A program made the translations under genes and the position numbers. Below are positions 8,901 through 16,119 of a stretch of 35,754 bases of DNA, one piece after another (the first letter of the stretch is position 1; each line of letters opens with the position of its first letter). The notes under the pieces were generated by a model. The model searched no databases and was not told the DNA's origin. It was given only the letters and a program-made list of their open reading frames with translations. Source of the DNA: an uncultured Blastocatellia bacterium (lineage in GTDB: Bacteria; Acidobacteriota; Blastocatellia; Pyrinomonadales; Pyrinomonadaceae); NCBI GenBank assembly GCA_946480785.1, contig CAMLLD010000069.1:1-35754 (forward strand). The letters are read 5' to 3'.

Positions 8901-11525
8901 ACGGACGTCGCCGAAGTGAAACTCGCGGGGGCTTCTTATTTCGTCACCACGCGCAACGGGTTCCTCGTCGTTTCGAACAGCGCCCGCACGCTGGCCACGT
9001 TCGACGGCAAAACAAATCTCGCCTCGACGCGCGACTTTGCGCGTTCGATCGAGAAAGTTCCGAACGGCGTCGTTGCTTTCGGTGGTTACAACCTCGAAGC
9101 GGCGACGACGGCTGTCGCTAAGGGCGAGCTCGAGGGCATGCGCGGGCAGATTGCCGACGTGCTCTTCTCTTTCGCTAACGCTTTTCACAGTCAGAACTTT
9201 TATGCGACTGCGACTGCGAGCAGCGTCGAGGCGCACTCTTCCGTGTCGATGGATCGCGAGGGGCGTTACGCGGTCGCGGACTTTTCCTCTTTGCCGCAGG
9301 GCGCTGGGATTACTTACGCGCTCGTCGAGCCGCATGGCGTGCCGATCACGGATCAACAGCGCTTGAGCAACCTCGTGCTGCGAGTGCGCGCGAAAGCGCC
9401 TGGCCCAATCGATAACATCAAGGACAGCGTCAAGACGCCGGCGCAAACTGTCGAACAGAAGTCCGCGACCGAGTTGGTACTCAGCGTGGCGGCGCGCACT
9501 GCCGGCACCGAGAAAACGATCTCGTTGCCGGTGAAAGACCCGGAGTTCGCGCCGTATCTTAAAGCTACAACGGAATTCGCGTCTGACAAGAAGGAAGTGA
9601 TCGATCAGGCGCGCCAGATTGCGGGTGACGATCGCGACGCGTGGAGTGTCGCGCGCAAACTCGCCACCTGGACCAACAAGAACCTCGAATGGAAGCTCGT
9701 CGTCAGTGCCGATCCGGTCGAGACGCTCGCGACGCGAGAGGCTGATTGTTCGGAGTTCAGCGCGTTGTTTGTCGCGATGGCGCGGTCGCTGGGTTTGCCG
9801 GCGCGGACGGTTACGGGCCTCGCTTATAACGGCAGCTCGTTTGGTGGTCATGCGTGGGTTGAGGTCTGGGCCGGCCGTTGGATCGAGCTCGATCCGACGT
9901 GGGGCACTTCGTTTGTCGATGCGACGCACATTCGTGACGGTAATAACGCGCTGGTGACTTCCGCGGCCGTGAACCTGATCGAGCTGGAAGTACTCGAAGC
10001 AAAACGCACCGTCGCCGAGTTTCAAAAGACTCCGCGAGCGCTCGCGGAACATCTCGCGAAGGTCATTCCGCTCAAAGACAAGTCAGAGCTCGAAGCGACG
10101 CTCGATCTGCCGATACTCGTTGACGAATACATGGGCGCGGGCGAATGGACCAGGCTGAGCGATGCGGAGCGCGAACAGATGTGGTCGGCGTATCGGCGTC
10201 TTATCAGCGGGCTGCTTACTTACGGCACGGACCAGTTTGGGAGTCGTCGCATTCACGTCGTGCATGTTGAAGAGAAAGACGACACGGCGGAAGCGCTCTT
10301 CGTGACGAAACCGACTGAACTGCTGTTGAAGATGCGATTCGTGCGTCGCAACGGTGTGTGGCATCTGATGGAGGTGCTGCAAACTGACGACTATTTTGCT
10401 TCGGTGAATGAAAGATTGCGACCGACAATCACCGCGATTCAAAAAGTTCGCGCGGGAGAAAAAAACGTTGTGATCGCGAGGTCGGATATTGATCGTGTGG
10501 TGCTGTTGACTGCGACGGACGCGGCCAAGGCGAGTCGGCTCGCGGATGAGTTGTTAAAGACGAAACCAACAGATACCGGGCTGCGGTATCTGAAGGGAAT
10601 GGCCTTGGTCGGCGGCGATAAACATGAGGAGGGCATAAAGCTTCTGACCGAACTGGCGAATGAAGGTTATGCGCCTGCGGTTCATTTGCTGGCGACTGAA
10701 CTCGCCGATTCCGACGACGAAACGGAAGCGAAAAAGGCGCTCGAGTGGCAACAGCGTTATGTCGCGCTCGAGCCTTACGACCCGCGTGGGTTCACGCAGC
10801 TTGGCAGCGCTTACGAGGATGCCGAGCAGTTTAGTGAAGCTGCGGCTGCGTACCGCAAGGCGATCGAGATCGATCCGGCCGACATCTACAATTACCAGAA
10901 CCTGATCGAGTTGCTGGTCACGCATGATTTACCGGGTGATGTGAAAGCGCCGGGTGATGTGAGAGCGTTGCTCGTTGCGGGTGAGAAGCATCAGGAAGCG
11001 GATGAGGATTTGTTCGGTTGGGTGATACGCGATCTGGTTTTGTTTGATGAGGGGGACGCGGCGAAGAAGCTTGCGGCGGCTGAGCCGTTACGAATGAAAA
11101 CGAGTGCGCTCGCGAATCTTTCGTTCGGTGAAATGTTTACTGATGAAGGACGGTACTTGCAGGCGGAGCGTTTTCTGAATACCGCGGTGCAGCTCAGCAA
11201 GCGATCGCCGGAGACCGCGAAGAATGCGGTAGATGCCTACGTGGCGCTGGCGAAGCTTTATCGCAAACAGTCGCGCTGGTTGACGGCGTTGAAAGCCGCC
11301 GATCAGGCGATCGCGCTCGATGCGTCTTCCGGTGAAGCTCACTTTCAACGCGCGTGTGCTCTCGCGCGTTTGCGTCGCTTCGACGACGCGATCGCGGCGT
11401 TGAGCAAAACGCTCGAAGTCTCTCCCTACCGAGCCAAGTCCTTCTCGGACGAACCCGACCTCAAACTCCTCTCCGCCCTCCCCGCCTTCAAAAAACTCCT
11501 GCCACAGAAAAAAGAAGAACCGTAG
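5991..11525 (+). CDS. Very large secreted protein with HEAT-like, transglutaminase-like and TPR regions
   Basis: 1844 residues from the ATG at 5991. That start was chosen because it begins a clear signal peptide (MRKFPLPLIALLFFSSVLG, cleavage near VHA-QQ); the longer frame from 5859 only reads through the palindromic repeat. After an N-terminal domain of about 190 residues come HEAT-like helical repeats (about 210-450) and a long unassigned middle. A transglutaminase-like core follows, with the triad Cys1253 (DCSEFS), His1287 (GGHAWVEVW) and Asp1301 (LDPTWG). TPR helices fill about 1530-1844. The triad is intact, so cysteine-protease or acyl-transfer chemistry in the periplasm or on the cell surface is possible. 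It faces away from the hydroxyproline operon and ends 4 bases before a convergent toxin gene. The substrate is unknown. Such proteins resemble DUF3857/transglutaminase proteins of Acidobacteriota and Bacteroidota. Confidence 0.85.
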   Translation: MRKFPLPLIALLFFSSVLGSVHAQQTRLQAREAEWKSYALPKNNFTRKRDAEKTVIFRVPADWQQENESLTFKGPNDAVLKLFVQKAPEGYPLDDYFAATLQAVRDRSAGENNVVTRRTQFQNVEAREMVLEAVNPEGELMHSVSWLTIYGPHAYVLNLQVPAAHAAEMEPYFKAVAQSVIFSSDSAFEDLRAAALKSPAPSPIDEIESIVETLNASSPQRDAAITRLSALFSSQPEAAIDLLLDRRPLVRVATAQAAARSNNTLLVPFLWKLVDDREPLVSEAAARGVASSADIVTKLLESSMFGFQTDKIARVWPFMAKEKRNELLEGVFKDISIHHDPPPPAKGPARPSVSVRITESTAVAPGKPAPGPTIVSLVSGDPNVQLGALTLLTTIPPDEFKIPFARIVASNQESLIAVALQVALQRGELLPVVPLLKLVLSSNKQVSRFAAENLAVSATVADVPQIEAFISKDGSSKELDDQLKLVVKKIKFRNTLAAAKTENEKRTLINNTLSDSTLADFAWRHDCEATIAGCASGASKPTGEITIKPLGENLFPQKLRHYAAIPNPRQTMRKFYESLHGLQMDSPRSQASLVLMMTNVRKLLAQGLSAPVDADELIDYSGIDADAPIALGSWTASNARDGIASAERKAVVLRVKDRARFERNLDSIQRVAGGIATLTDGVAGMSRAVAILPAGIPFSAQAVLSTEPPKPSTRPFTVLHYSFLADQEWNGLKLRVIESRSTSSDWTIARDVTYVAYLGDTAILAPDLASLRDVLANASATAERKLLADNAEFRQAIDGGGDVIYFSDIKAVFAESADTKNPTAKAIERGALKLSGSAWENSHHIVFDESDWAKPLLPFQPKELSAPRELLPAKTIGYFLTKIDPATLWSSTSWNVLSKPEADVALGLWALDFKQEVLPELGPECGAAVTELPDLNDLDAIAWAAFCKLKSNKLSEALTAGRLLRGVGPTTDVAEVKLAGASYFVTTRNGFLVVSNSARTLATFDGKTNLASTRDFARSIEKVPNGVVAFGGYNLEAATTAVAKGELEGMRGQIADVLFSFANAFHSQNFYATATASSVEAHSSVSMDREGRYAVADFSSLPQGAGITYALVEPHGVPITDQQRLSNLVLRVRAKAPGPIDNIKDSVKTPAQTVEQKSATELVLSVAARTAGTEKTISLPVKDPEFAPYLKATTEFASDKKEVIDQARQIAGDDRDAWSVARKLATWTNKNLEWKLVVSADPVETLATREADCSEFSALFVAMARSLGLPARTVTGLAYNGSSFGGHAWVEVWAGRWIELDPTWGTSFVDATHIRDGNNALVTSAAVNLIELEVLEAKRTVAEFQKTPRALAEHLAKVIPLKDKSELEATLDLPILVDEYMGAGEWTRLSDAEREQMWSAYRRLISGLLTYGTDQFGSRRIHVVHVEEKDDTAEALFVTKPTELLLKMRFVRRNGVWHLMEVLQTDDYFASVNERLRPTITAIQKVRAGEKNVVIARSDIDRVVLLTATDAAKASRLADELLKTKPTDTGLRYLKGMALVGGDKHEEGIKLLTELANEGYAPAVHLLATELADSDDETEAKKALEWQQRYVALEPYDPRGFTQLGSAYEDAEQFSEAAAAYRKAIEIDPADIYNYQNLIELLVTHDLPGDVKAPGDVRALLVAGEKHQEADEDLFGWVIRDLVLFDEGDAAKKLAAAEPLRMKTSALANLSFGEMFTDEGRYLQAERFLNTAVQLSKRSPETAKNAVDAYVALAKLYRKQSRWLTALKAADQAIALDASSGEAHFQRACALARLRRFDDAIAALSKTLEVSPYRAKSFSDEPDLKLLSALPAFKKLLPQKKEEP

Positions 11526-11529
11526 TGGC

Positions 11530-11838
11530 TTAGCTGCCGCCGTTGCTACGGTCCAGCCAATGAGTGCTTAGTCGGCGTTGATGAAACACGGCTCTAACAA
11601 ACACTACGTCTACCCTGATTTCGAAATAAACTGAGTACGGAAACCTCTTCATTGGCGCGTGCCGAATGGTGTCTCGAAAGATCGGAAATGCTCTTGGGTT
11701 TTGCGCAATGCGACGTAAGATTGCGTGAGTGTCTGCTGCGAAGCGAACTGACGCGCTTGTATCTTCGCGTTGGTACCACCGAATGGCCGATCTAATATCG
11801 GCGCGTGCACCCGGTGAGAGGGTGATGCGATGGCTCAT
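11530..11838 (-). CDS. ParE/RelE-superfamily toxin, copy 1
   Basis: 102 residues. It has the ParE-type layout: an N-terminal ADIRSAIRWY helix, a second helix ending RRIAQNPRAFPIF, the strand KRFPYSVYF and a final strand VVFVRAVFHQRR. These are the conserved positions of the family. It lies 20 bases downstream of a PF09720-type antitoxin gene on the same strand, the usual antitoxin-toxin order. ParE proteins typically poison DNA gyrase and some relatives cleave mRNA; which applies here cannot be read. It is paralogous to the toxin at 12172-12462, with the same start context and the same SPGARAD/SPDAKED opening. Its stop is 4 bases from the stop of the convergent transglutaminase-like gene. Confidence 0.88.
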   Translation of the reverse strand: MSHRITLSPGARADIRSAIRWYQREDTSASVRFAADTHAILRRIAQNPRAFPIFRDTIRHAPMKRFPYSVYFEIRVDVVFVRAVFHQRRLSTHWLDRSNGGS

Positions 11839-11858
11839 TGATTGTATGAGGTCGAGCG

Positions 11859-12092
11859 CTAACTCTGCCTTAGTTCTTTTTCAAGTTCCTTCTTAAACTC
11901 TTCCCAACTAATTCCGTTTTCGATGTCCTCGCGGGGATCGGCCAGTCGCTTCTCCAGAATCTCCCAATGCCATTCAGGAACTTGCAAGTCTTCGGAGGCG
12001 TTTGCGTAGTTCGCAAGCTCCTCTACATACGTCAGTTGCTCTTCTTTTGAAAGGTCATCAAAACCCGGAGGTGGAAATTGTGGTGAAGACAT
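11859..12092 (-). CDS. PF09720-type addiction module antitoxin, copy 1
   Basis: 77 residues from the ATG at 12092 (MSSPQFPPPGF...). The acidic, helical sequence has a DDLSKEEQLTYVEEL core and a VPEWHWEILEKRLAD segment. Both match the putative addiction-module component family (TIGR02574/PF09720), whose members pair with ParE-like toxins. The C-terminal ISWEEFKKELEKEL would be the toxin-binding helix. A longer frame reaches 12140, but an extended -10 box lies six bases before this ATG, so transcription should start at or next to it. It is a paralog of the antitoxin at 12484-12732. Confidence 0.85.
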   Translation of the reverse strand: MSSPQFPPPGFDDLSKEEQLTYVEELANYANASEDLQVPEWHWEILEKRLADPREDIENGISWEEFKKELEKELRQS

Positions 12093-12098
12093 GCGCGG

Positions 12099-12107
12099 AG
12101 TATAGCA
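12099..12107 (-). promoter_or_regulatory. Extended -10 promoter of antitoxin copy 1 (leaderless start predicted)
   Basis: On the minus strand the sequence reads TGC-TATACT-CCGCGC-ATG. The extended -10 ends six bases before the ATG, so +1 falls on or beside the A of the start codon and no Shine-Dalgarno site fits. The 29 bases 12081-12109 are identical to 12721-12749. No good -35 is seen, only an A/T-rich stretch. Confidence 0.6.
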
Positions 12108-12171
12108 CGAGACGCAGCCTTTAAAATCCCACCGAAACAAGCACCGTAGCCTCTGATTTACAAGTCAGCAC

Positions 12172-12462
12172 TCATGGCCCAGTCCACGGGTTGAATCTCC
12201 GTTGATGAAGAATCGCTAGTATCAACGCCCGCTCTGCATTCAAACTGAAATAGATCGCATAAGGAAATCGTTTCAACAGTGCTTTCCGAGTGGACTTGTG
12301 GCTACGCGGAAACTGATAGGGGTTTTGTCTGACGCGACGCAAGACGGTTTTGGCTTCCGCGCTGAAGCGGTATCCTAAACCTAGTTGTATGTGAAAGTAC
12401 CACCGGATGGCTGCACGAAGATCTTCCTTGGCATCCGGTGAGAGGATGACACGATAGCTCAT
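12172..12462 (-). CDS. ParE/RelE-superfamily toxin, copy 2
   Basis: 96 residues with the same architecture as the toxin at 11530-11838. The N-terminal helix is EDLRAAIRWYF, the second helix ends LRRVRQNPYQFP, and KRFPYAIYF and LILAILHQRR form the strand pair. It starts 21 bases after its antitoxin, nearly the same spacing as in the other module. The likely role is a stress or addiction toxin neutralised by the partner. The two toxins differ enough that each antitoxin may be specific to its own toxin. No inactivating change is evident. Confidence 0.88.
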   Translation of the reverse strand: MSYRVILSPDAKEDLRAAIRWYFHIQLGLGYRFSAEAKTVLRRVRQNPYQFPRSHKSTRKALLKRFPYAIYFSLNAERALILAILHQRRFNPWTGP

Positions 12463-12483
12463 TGTTTTGTAGTGAGGCGTTAG

Positions 12484-12732
12484 TTAGTCAATTTCTGTAA
12501 ATTCGCCGAACTCGTCAGCTAGCTCTCGCTCAAACTCCTCCAAAGTTATTCCTTCAAACCCCTCGGCGCTGTACTTGGCGATCCGTTCGTCAAGGATCTT
12601 CCGGTGCCACTCAGGAATGTCGTCCTCTTCGGGCGTGTTTACATACGTGGCCAGCTCTTCAACATAGGCTTGTTGTTCTTCCCTTGAGAGGCCGTCAAAG
12701 CCCTCTGGCGGAACTCTTAGTGGTGAAGACAT
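12484..12732 (-). CDS. PF09720-type addiction module antitoxin, copy 2
   Basis: 82 residues from the ATG at 12732 (MSSPLRVPPEGF...). It has the GLSREEQQAYVEEL core and IPEWHRKILDERIA segment of the family, and an acidic C-terminus, LEEFERELADEF, for toxin binding. The frame stays open up to 13002, but that extension has no family similarity and would cross the promoter region and the opposing VWA gene. An extended -10 box identical to that of the paralog sits six bases upstream of the ATG. It forms a module with the toxin at 12172-12462. Confidence 0.86.
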   Translation of the reverse strand: MSSPLRVPPEGFDGLSREEQQAYVEELATYVNTPEEDDIPEWHRKILDERIAKYSAEGFEGITLEEFERELADEFGEFTEID

Positions 12733-12738
12733 GCGCGG

Positions 12739-12747
12739 AGTATAGCA
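12739..12747 (-). promoter_or_regulatory. Extended -10 promoter of antitoxin copy 2 (leaderless start predicted)
   Basis: TGC-TATACT on the minus strand, ending six bases before the ATG at 12732. It belongs to the same 29-base block as the site at 12099-12107, although the sequence upstream of the block differs between copies apart from a shared A/T-rich TTTTAAA stretch. Confidence 0.6.
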
Positions 12748-12852
12748 CGCAAGTCGTTTTTTAAAACCAGGGCCGAAACAACCCGCACGCTGCACGTCCG
12801 CTACTAAGCAGCACGAAGCTGGTCGCAGTCTTAGGCACACGCCGCGCGCGTG

Positions 12853-12858
12853 TATAAT
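12853..12858 (+). promoter_or_regulatory. Candidate -10 box of the MoxR/VWA operon
   Basis: A perfect TATAAT at 12853-12858 would place +1 near 12865, ten bases before the ATG at 12875. It covers the earlier in-frame ATG at 12857, arguing that the gene starts at 12875. No convincing -35 is visible about 17 bases upstream. It is the only promoter-like site seen before the long plus-strand operon. Confidence 0.5.
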
Positions 12859-12874
12859 GACCGGCACCAAAAAA

Positions 12875-15169
12875 ATGGACACCTTGGTGCGGTTTCTGTT
12901 CGGACATGAACAGGCCGTTTTTACTAACGGCCGGTTTGGCTTCGACGTGCGTCCAAGCGCCCTGCTGTTAATCCTCATCTTCTTACTCGCCGGCGCATTC
13001 ATCTATTTCATCTATCTTCGCCCGCGCGTCCGTCTGCCAAGACGAACTACCGCGACACTCATCACACTGCGCGCCACACTGCTCACAGTGATGATCCTGT
13101 TACTGCTGCGCCCGGTCGTAGTCGTGTCATCAGCAATCCCGCGCAGCAGCTACGTCGCGCTCGTCGTCGACGATTCGCTGAGCATGAAACTGCACGACGC
13201 TGCGAACGGCGCCACACGTCTCGACGCAGTCAAGCAAGCATTACTCAACACCGGTCCAAACACGTTTCTGAACAAACTCGAGCAGAAGTTCAAAACAAAC
13301 CTCTACGGTTTTTCGGGCGCACTCTCTCGTCTCAAAGACGCAAACGATCTTTACGGCGAAGGACGCACCAGCGATCTGTCAGGCGCGCTCGATGAAACGA
13401 TCAAACGTTCTTCCGGCATGCCGCTCTCAGCGATCGTGCTCGTCACCGACGGCGCTGTCAACGTCCCGAGCGACATCGCCAACACGCTGCGCGAACTGCG
13501 TGCACGCGACATCGCCGTGTTCACCGTCGGTGTCGGCGACACGACGAAACCACTCGACGCGGAACTCACGCGCATCAACATGCCGCGCCGCGTGCTCGTC
13601 GGCTCGCGCGTGAACATCGAAACGTTCGTCGGGCTGAGCGGTTACGGCGCAACCAAAGTCATTCTCGGCGTGAAGGAAGACGGGCGCGCGATCAAAACCG
13701 AAGAGTTCAACCTGCGCGGCAACGACACCGAAGCAGTCAATCTCGAGATCACGCCAACGACACCCGGCGTTCATCGTTACACGGTCGAGATCACACCACT
13801 CGACGGCGAGATCACGGTCGACAACAACAAACAGGACGCGCTCGTCGATGTGATTCAAGGTCCACTGCGACTTTTATACGTTGAAGGCGAACCGCGTTGG
13901 GAGCTCGGCAAGATTCGCGAAGCACTCCAGCTCAACGAAAAAAACATCGTGCTCGTTTCGCTGCAACGCACGGGCGAGAACAAGTTCTATCGCCAGGGCA
14001 TCGGCAATCAGGTCGAGTTGTCGAGCGGCTTTCCGAAGACCGAAGAGGAACTTTTTTCGTATGACGGTCTCGTGCTCGGCAGTGTCGAAGCGAGTTTCTT
14101 CAGTGCGGACCAACTGCGCGCGATCGAAGCATTCGTCGCGCGTCGCGGCGGCGGCCTGCTCGCACTCGGCGGTCGTTTGTCGTTCGACGGCGGCAAGTAC
14201 AAAGGCACACCACTAGACGATCTGCTGCCGCTTTCATTGACCGGTGGACCAGTGGACGAGGCGAACTCTTACGCGCCCGTCTACAAGCCATTCTTAACCG
14301 GCGCGGGCCAGGCGCATCCGATCACGCGTCTGAACGACGATCACGGCGCGAACCAAAAGATCTGGAACGACCTGCCGTCGATCTCGATCTCCGAAGCGTT
14401 GATGAACGTGAAACCCGGCGCGACGGTCCTGCTCGAAGCGCGCAAAGCCGACGGCTCAGGCGCGCGCGTGCCGTTGCTCGTGCAACAACGGTACGGACGC
14501 GGACAAACGCTCGCGCTCACCGCCGCCGACACCTGGCGCTGGCGCATGAGAATGGATGCAAAAAACAACTCCCACGAAACGTTTTGGCGGCAGATGCTGC
14601 GTTATGTTGTGAGCGGTTCCCCACAACAGATCGAAATCAGCACCGCGAAAGACGTCTATTCGATGGACGACACCGTGAATATCGTCGCCGACGTGCGCGA
14701 CAAAAGCTTCAATGCGGTCGGCGACGCACACGCCACCGCGCGTGTAACGAAGCCGTCGGGCGCGACCGTTGACGTGCCGTTAAAGTTTACGACGCTGAAC
14801 AACGCGAACATCTACACCGGTGAGTTCAAGGCTGACGAGTTGGGCCAACATCGGATCGAGCTGGTGGGCACGAGCACGAGTCTGGGCCAATTGAACGCGC
14901 AGTCGAACGTGCTCGTTAGTGACTTGAATCGCGAATACTACAGCGCCGCGCAGAACAGCGACTTGCTGAAGCGCATCGCGGCGGAAACGGGCGGAAAGTA
15001 TTACACCCCCGCGCAAGTTAAATCGCTGTTGGACGATCTAACGTATCGGCAAACGCCTTACTCGGAGCGCGTGACGAAAGATCTGTGGGACATGCCGGTG
15101 AATTTCGTGTTGCTGGTGGGTTTGTTGAGTGCGGAGTGGTTTCTAAGAAAGCGTGAGGGGTTGGCGTGA
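12875..15169 (+). CDS. Membrane-anchored VWA protein with GATase1-like domain
   Basis: 764 residues from the ATG at 12875. Two N-terminal transmembrane segments (about 29-50 and 63-86) are followed by a VWA domain with an intact MIDAS: D99-x-S101-x-S103 (DDSLS) and VTDGA at 190-194. A middle beta-rich region follows. About residues 328-470 form a class I glutamine-amidotransferase-like Rossmann fold (PF07090-like): LLYVEGEPRWE, YDGLVLGS, then a FVARRGGGLLALGG strand-turn. No catalytic Cys is seen there, so it is probably a binding module. A C-terminal transmembrane helix (NFVLLVGLLSAEWF) ends the protein. This is the first gene of the operon, and its TGA overlaps the GTG of the caspase-like gene by four bases. 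The likely role is a MoxR-dependent adaptor at the membrane, similar to BatA/B-type proteins. Confidence 0.87.
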   Translation: MDTLVRFLFGHEQAVFTNGRFGFDVRPSALLLILIFLLAGAFIYFIYLRPRVRLPRRTTATLITLRATLLTVMILLLLRPVVVVSSAIPRSSYVALVVDDSLSMKLHDAANGATRLDAVKQALLNTGPNTFLNKLEQKFKTNLYGFSGALSRLKDANDLYGEGRTSDLSGALDETIKRSSGMPLSAIVLVTDGAVNVPSDIANTLRELRARDIAVFTVGVGDTTKPLDAELTRINMPRRVLVGSRVNIETFVGLSGYGATKVILGVKEDGRAIKTEEFNLRGNDTEAVNLEITPTTPGVHRYTVEITPLDGEITVDNNKQDALVDVIQGPLRLLYVEGEPRWELGKIREALQLNEKNIVLVSLQRTGENKFYRQGIGNQVELSSGFPKTEEELFSYDGLVLGSVEASFFSADQLRAIEAFVARRGGGLLALGGRLSFDGGKYKGTPLDDLLPLSLTGGPVDEANSYAPVYKPFLTGAGQAHPITRLNDDHGANQKIWNDLPSISISEALMNVKPGATVLLEARKADGSGARVPLLVQQRYGRGQTLALTAADTWRWRMRMDAKNNSHETFWRQMLRYVVSGSPQQIEISTAKDVYSMDDTVNIVADVRDKSFNAVGDAHATARVTKPSGATVDVPLKFTTLNNANIYTGEFKADELGQHRIELVGTSTSLGQLNAQSNVLVSDLNREYYSAAQNSDLLKRIAAETGGKYYTPAQVKSLLDDLTYRQTPYSERVTKDLWDMPVNFVLLVGLLSAEWFLRKREGLA

Positions 15170-16119
15170 AGTATCTCTTCTTAATCCCCTTTCTTCTTTT
15201 CGTAACAGTAGCGTCGGCGCAGAACAACGCGCACGCCGACCCAAACAAGTTTGCCGTTATCGTAACGGGCGCGGGCGGCGAAGCGGTTTACGCAAAACAG
15301 TTCGAGCAATGGACCACCGAACTGCAAACCGCGCTTTCGGAACATTACAACTTCGGCGCGGAACACACGAAGGTCGTGCCAAATGCCACCGCGGAAGACG
15401 TGAAGCGCACGTTCGCGCAGCTCAAGTCGCAACTCGATGCGAACAACGTTCTCTTCGTTTTTCTGATCGGGCACGGGTCGTTCGACGGCAAGGAGTCGAA
15501 GTTCAATCTCGTCGGGCCGGATCTTTCGGCGTCGGATTACAACGCGCTGCTCTCGTCGCTGCCGACGCATCGCGTAGTGGTTTTCAACATGTCGAGCGCG
15601 AGCGGCGAGTTTGCGAAGAGTCTTTCGGCAAAAGGACGCATCGTCATCACGGCGACGAGAAACGGACAGGAGTCAAACGCGACGCGCTTTCCGGGTTTCT
15701 TCATCGCTGCGCTCAACGCCACCGACGCCGACACCGATCAGGACGGTCACATCTCGGTGCTTGAAGCGTTTGTTTACGCGAACCGTTTGACTGCCGATTT
15801 CTACACGCGCGCCGGCCGCCTCGCGACCGAACACGCGCTGCTCGAAGACAACGGCGACGGCGTGGGCCACGAAAAAGCCGAGGCTGGCGAAGGACTGCTC
15901 GCGCGTGCGACTTATCTCGACTCGTTGAGTGTCGACGAAGCGGCCGCAAGCGCCGCGACCGGAAAATTATTGAAAGAGCGTACGCGGCTCGAAGCGGAGA
16001 TCGAACAACTGATCGCGCGCAAGCAGAACATGGCCGAGGCGGAGTACGAAGCGTCGCTCGAAAGACTTTTTATTGAACTGGCGAAGATAAATCGTTCGAT
16101 CAAACAAGCGGGTACTTAA
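15166..16119 (+). CDS. Secreted caspase-like (clan CD) protein with Ser replacing the catalytic Cys, plus EF-hand
   Basis: 317 residues from a GTG that overlaps the previous stop. The signal peptide is MKYLFLIPFLLFVTVASA-Q. The fold motifs are those of caspase/C13-like peptidases: a strand FAVIVTGA, the histidine block FLIGHGSFDG (His103) and the nucleophile strand VVVFNMSSASGEF. Where active members have D-A-C-H-S-G, this protein has M-S-S-A-S-G, so Ser144 takes the Cys position and the neighbouring acidic residue is lost. A textbook EF-hand loop runs from Asp189 to Glu200 (Asp at 1, 3 and 5, Gly at 6, Ile at 8, Glu at 12). The C-terminus (about 255-312) is a charged coiled coil. It may be a calcium-responsive pseudo-protease or binding protein; serine-type activity cannot be ruled out. 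Confidence 0.78.
   Translation: MKYLFLIPFLLFVTVASAQNNAHADPNKFAVIVTGAGGEAVYAKQFEQWTTELQTALSEHYNFGAEHTKVVPNATAEDVKRTFAQLKSQLDANNVLFVFLIGHGSFDGKESKFNLVGPDLSASDYNALLSSLPTHRVVVFNMSSASGEFAKSLSAKGRIVITATRNGQESNATRFPGFFIAALNATDADTDQDGHISVLEAFVYANRLTADFYTRAGRLATEHALLEDNGDGVGHEKAEAGEGLLARATYLDSLSVDEAAASAATGKLLKERTRLEAEIEQLIARKQNMAEAEYEASLERLFIELAKINRSIKQAGT

Noticed and set aside
8862..10052. Antisense open frame (396 codons) opposite the transglutaminase-like core
   Set aside because: No family pattern; the plus strand holds an intact catalytic triad and signal peptide in a continuous frame.
12733..13002. N-terminal extension of antitoxin copy 2
   Set aside because: Crosses the shared promoter block and the opposing VWA gene and lacks family similarity.
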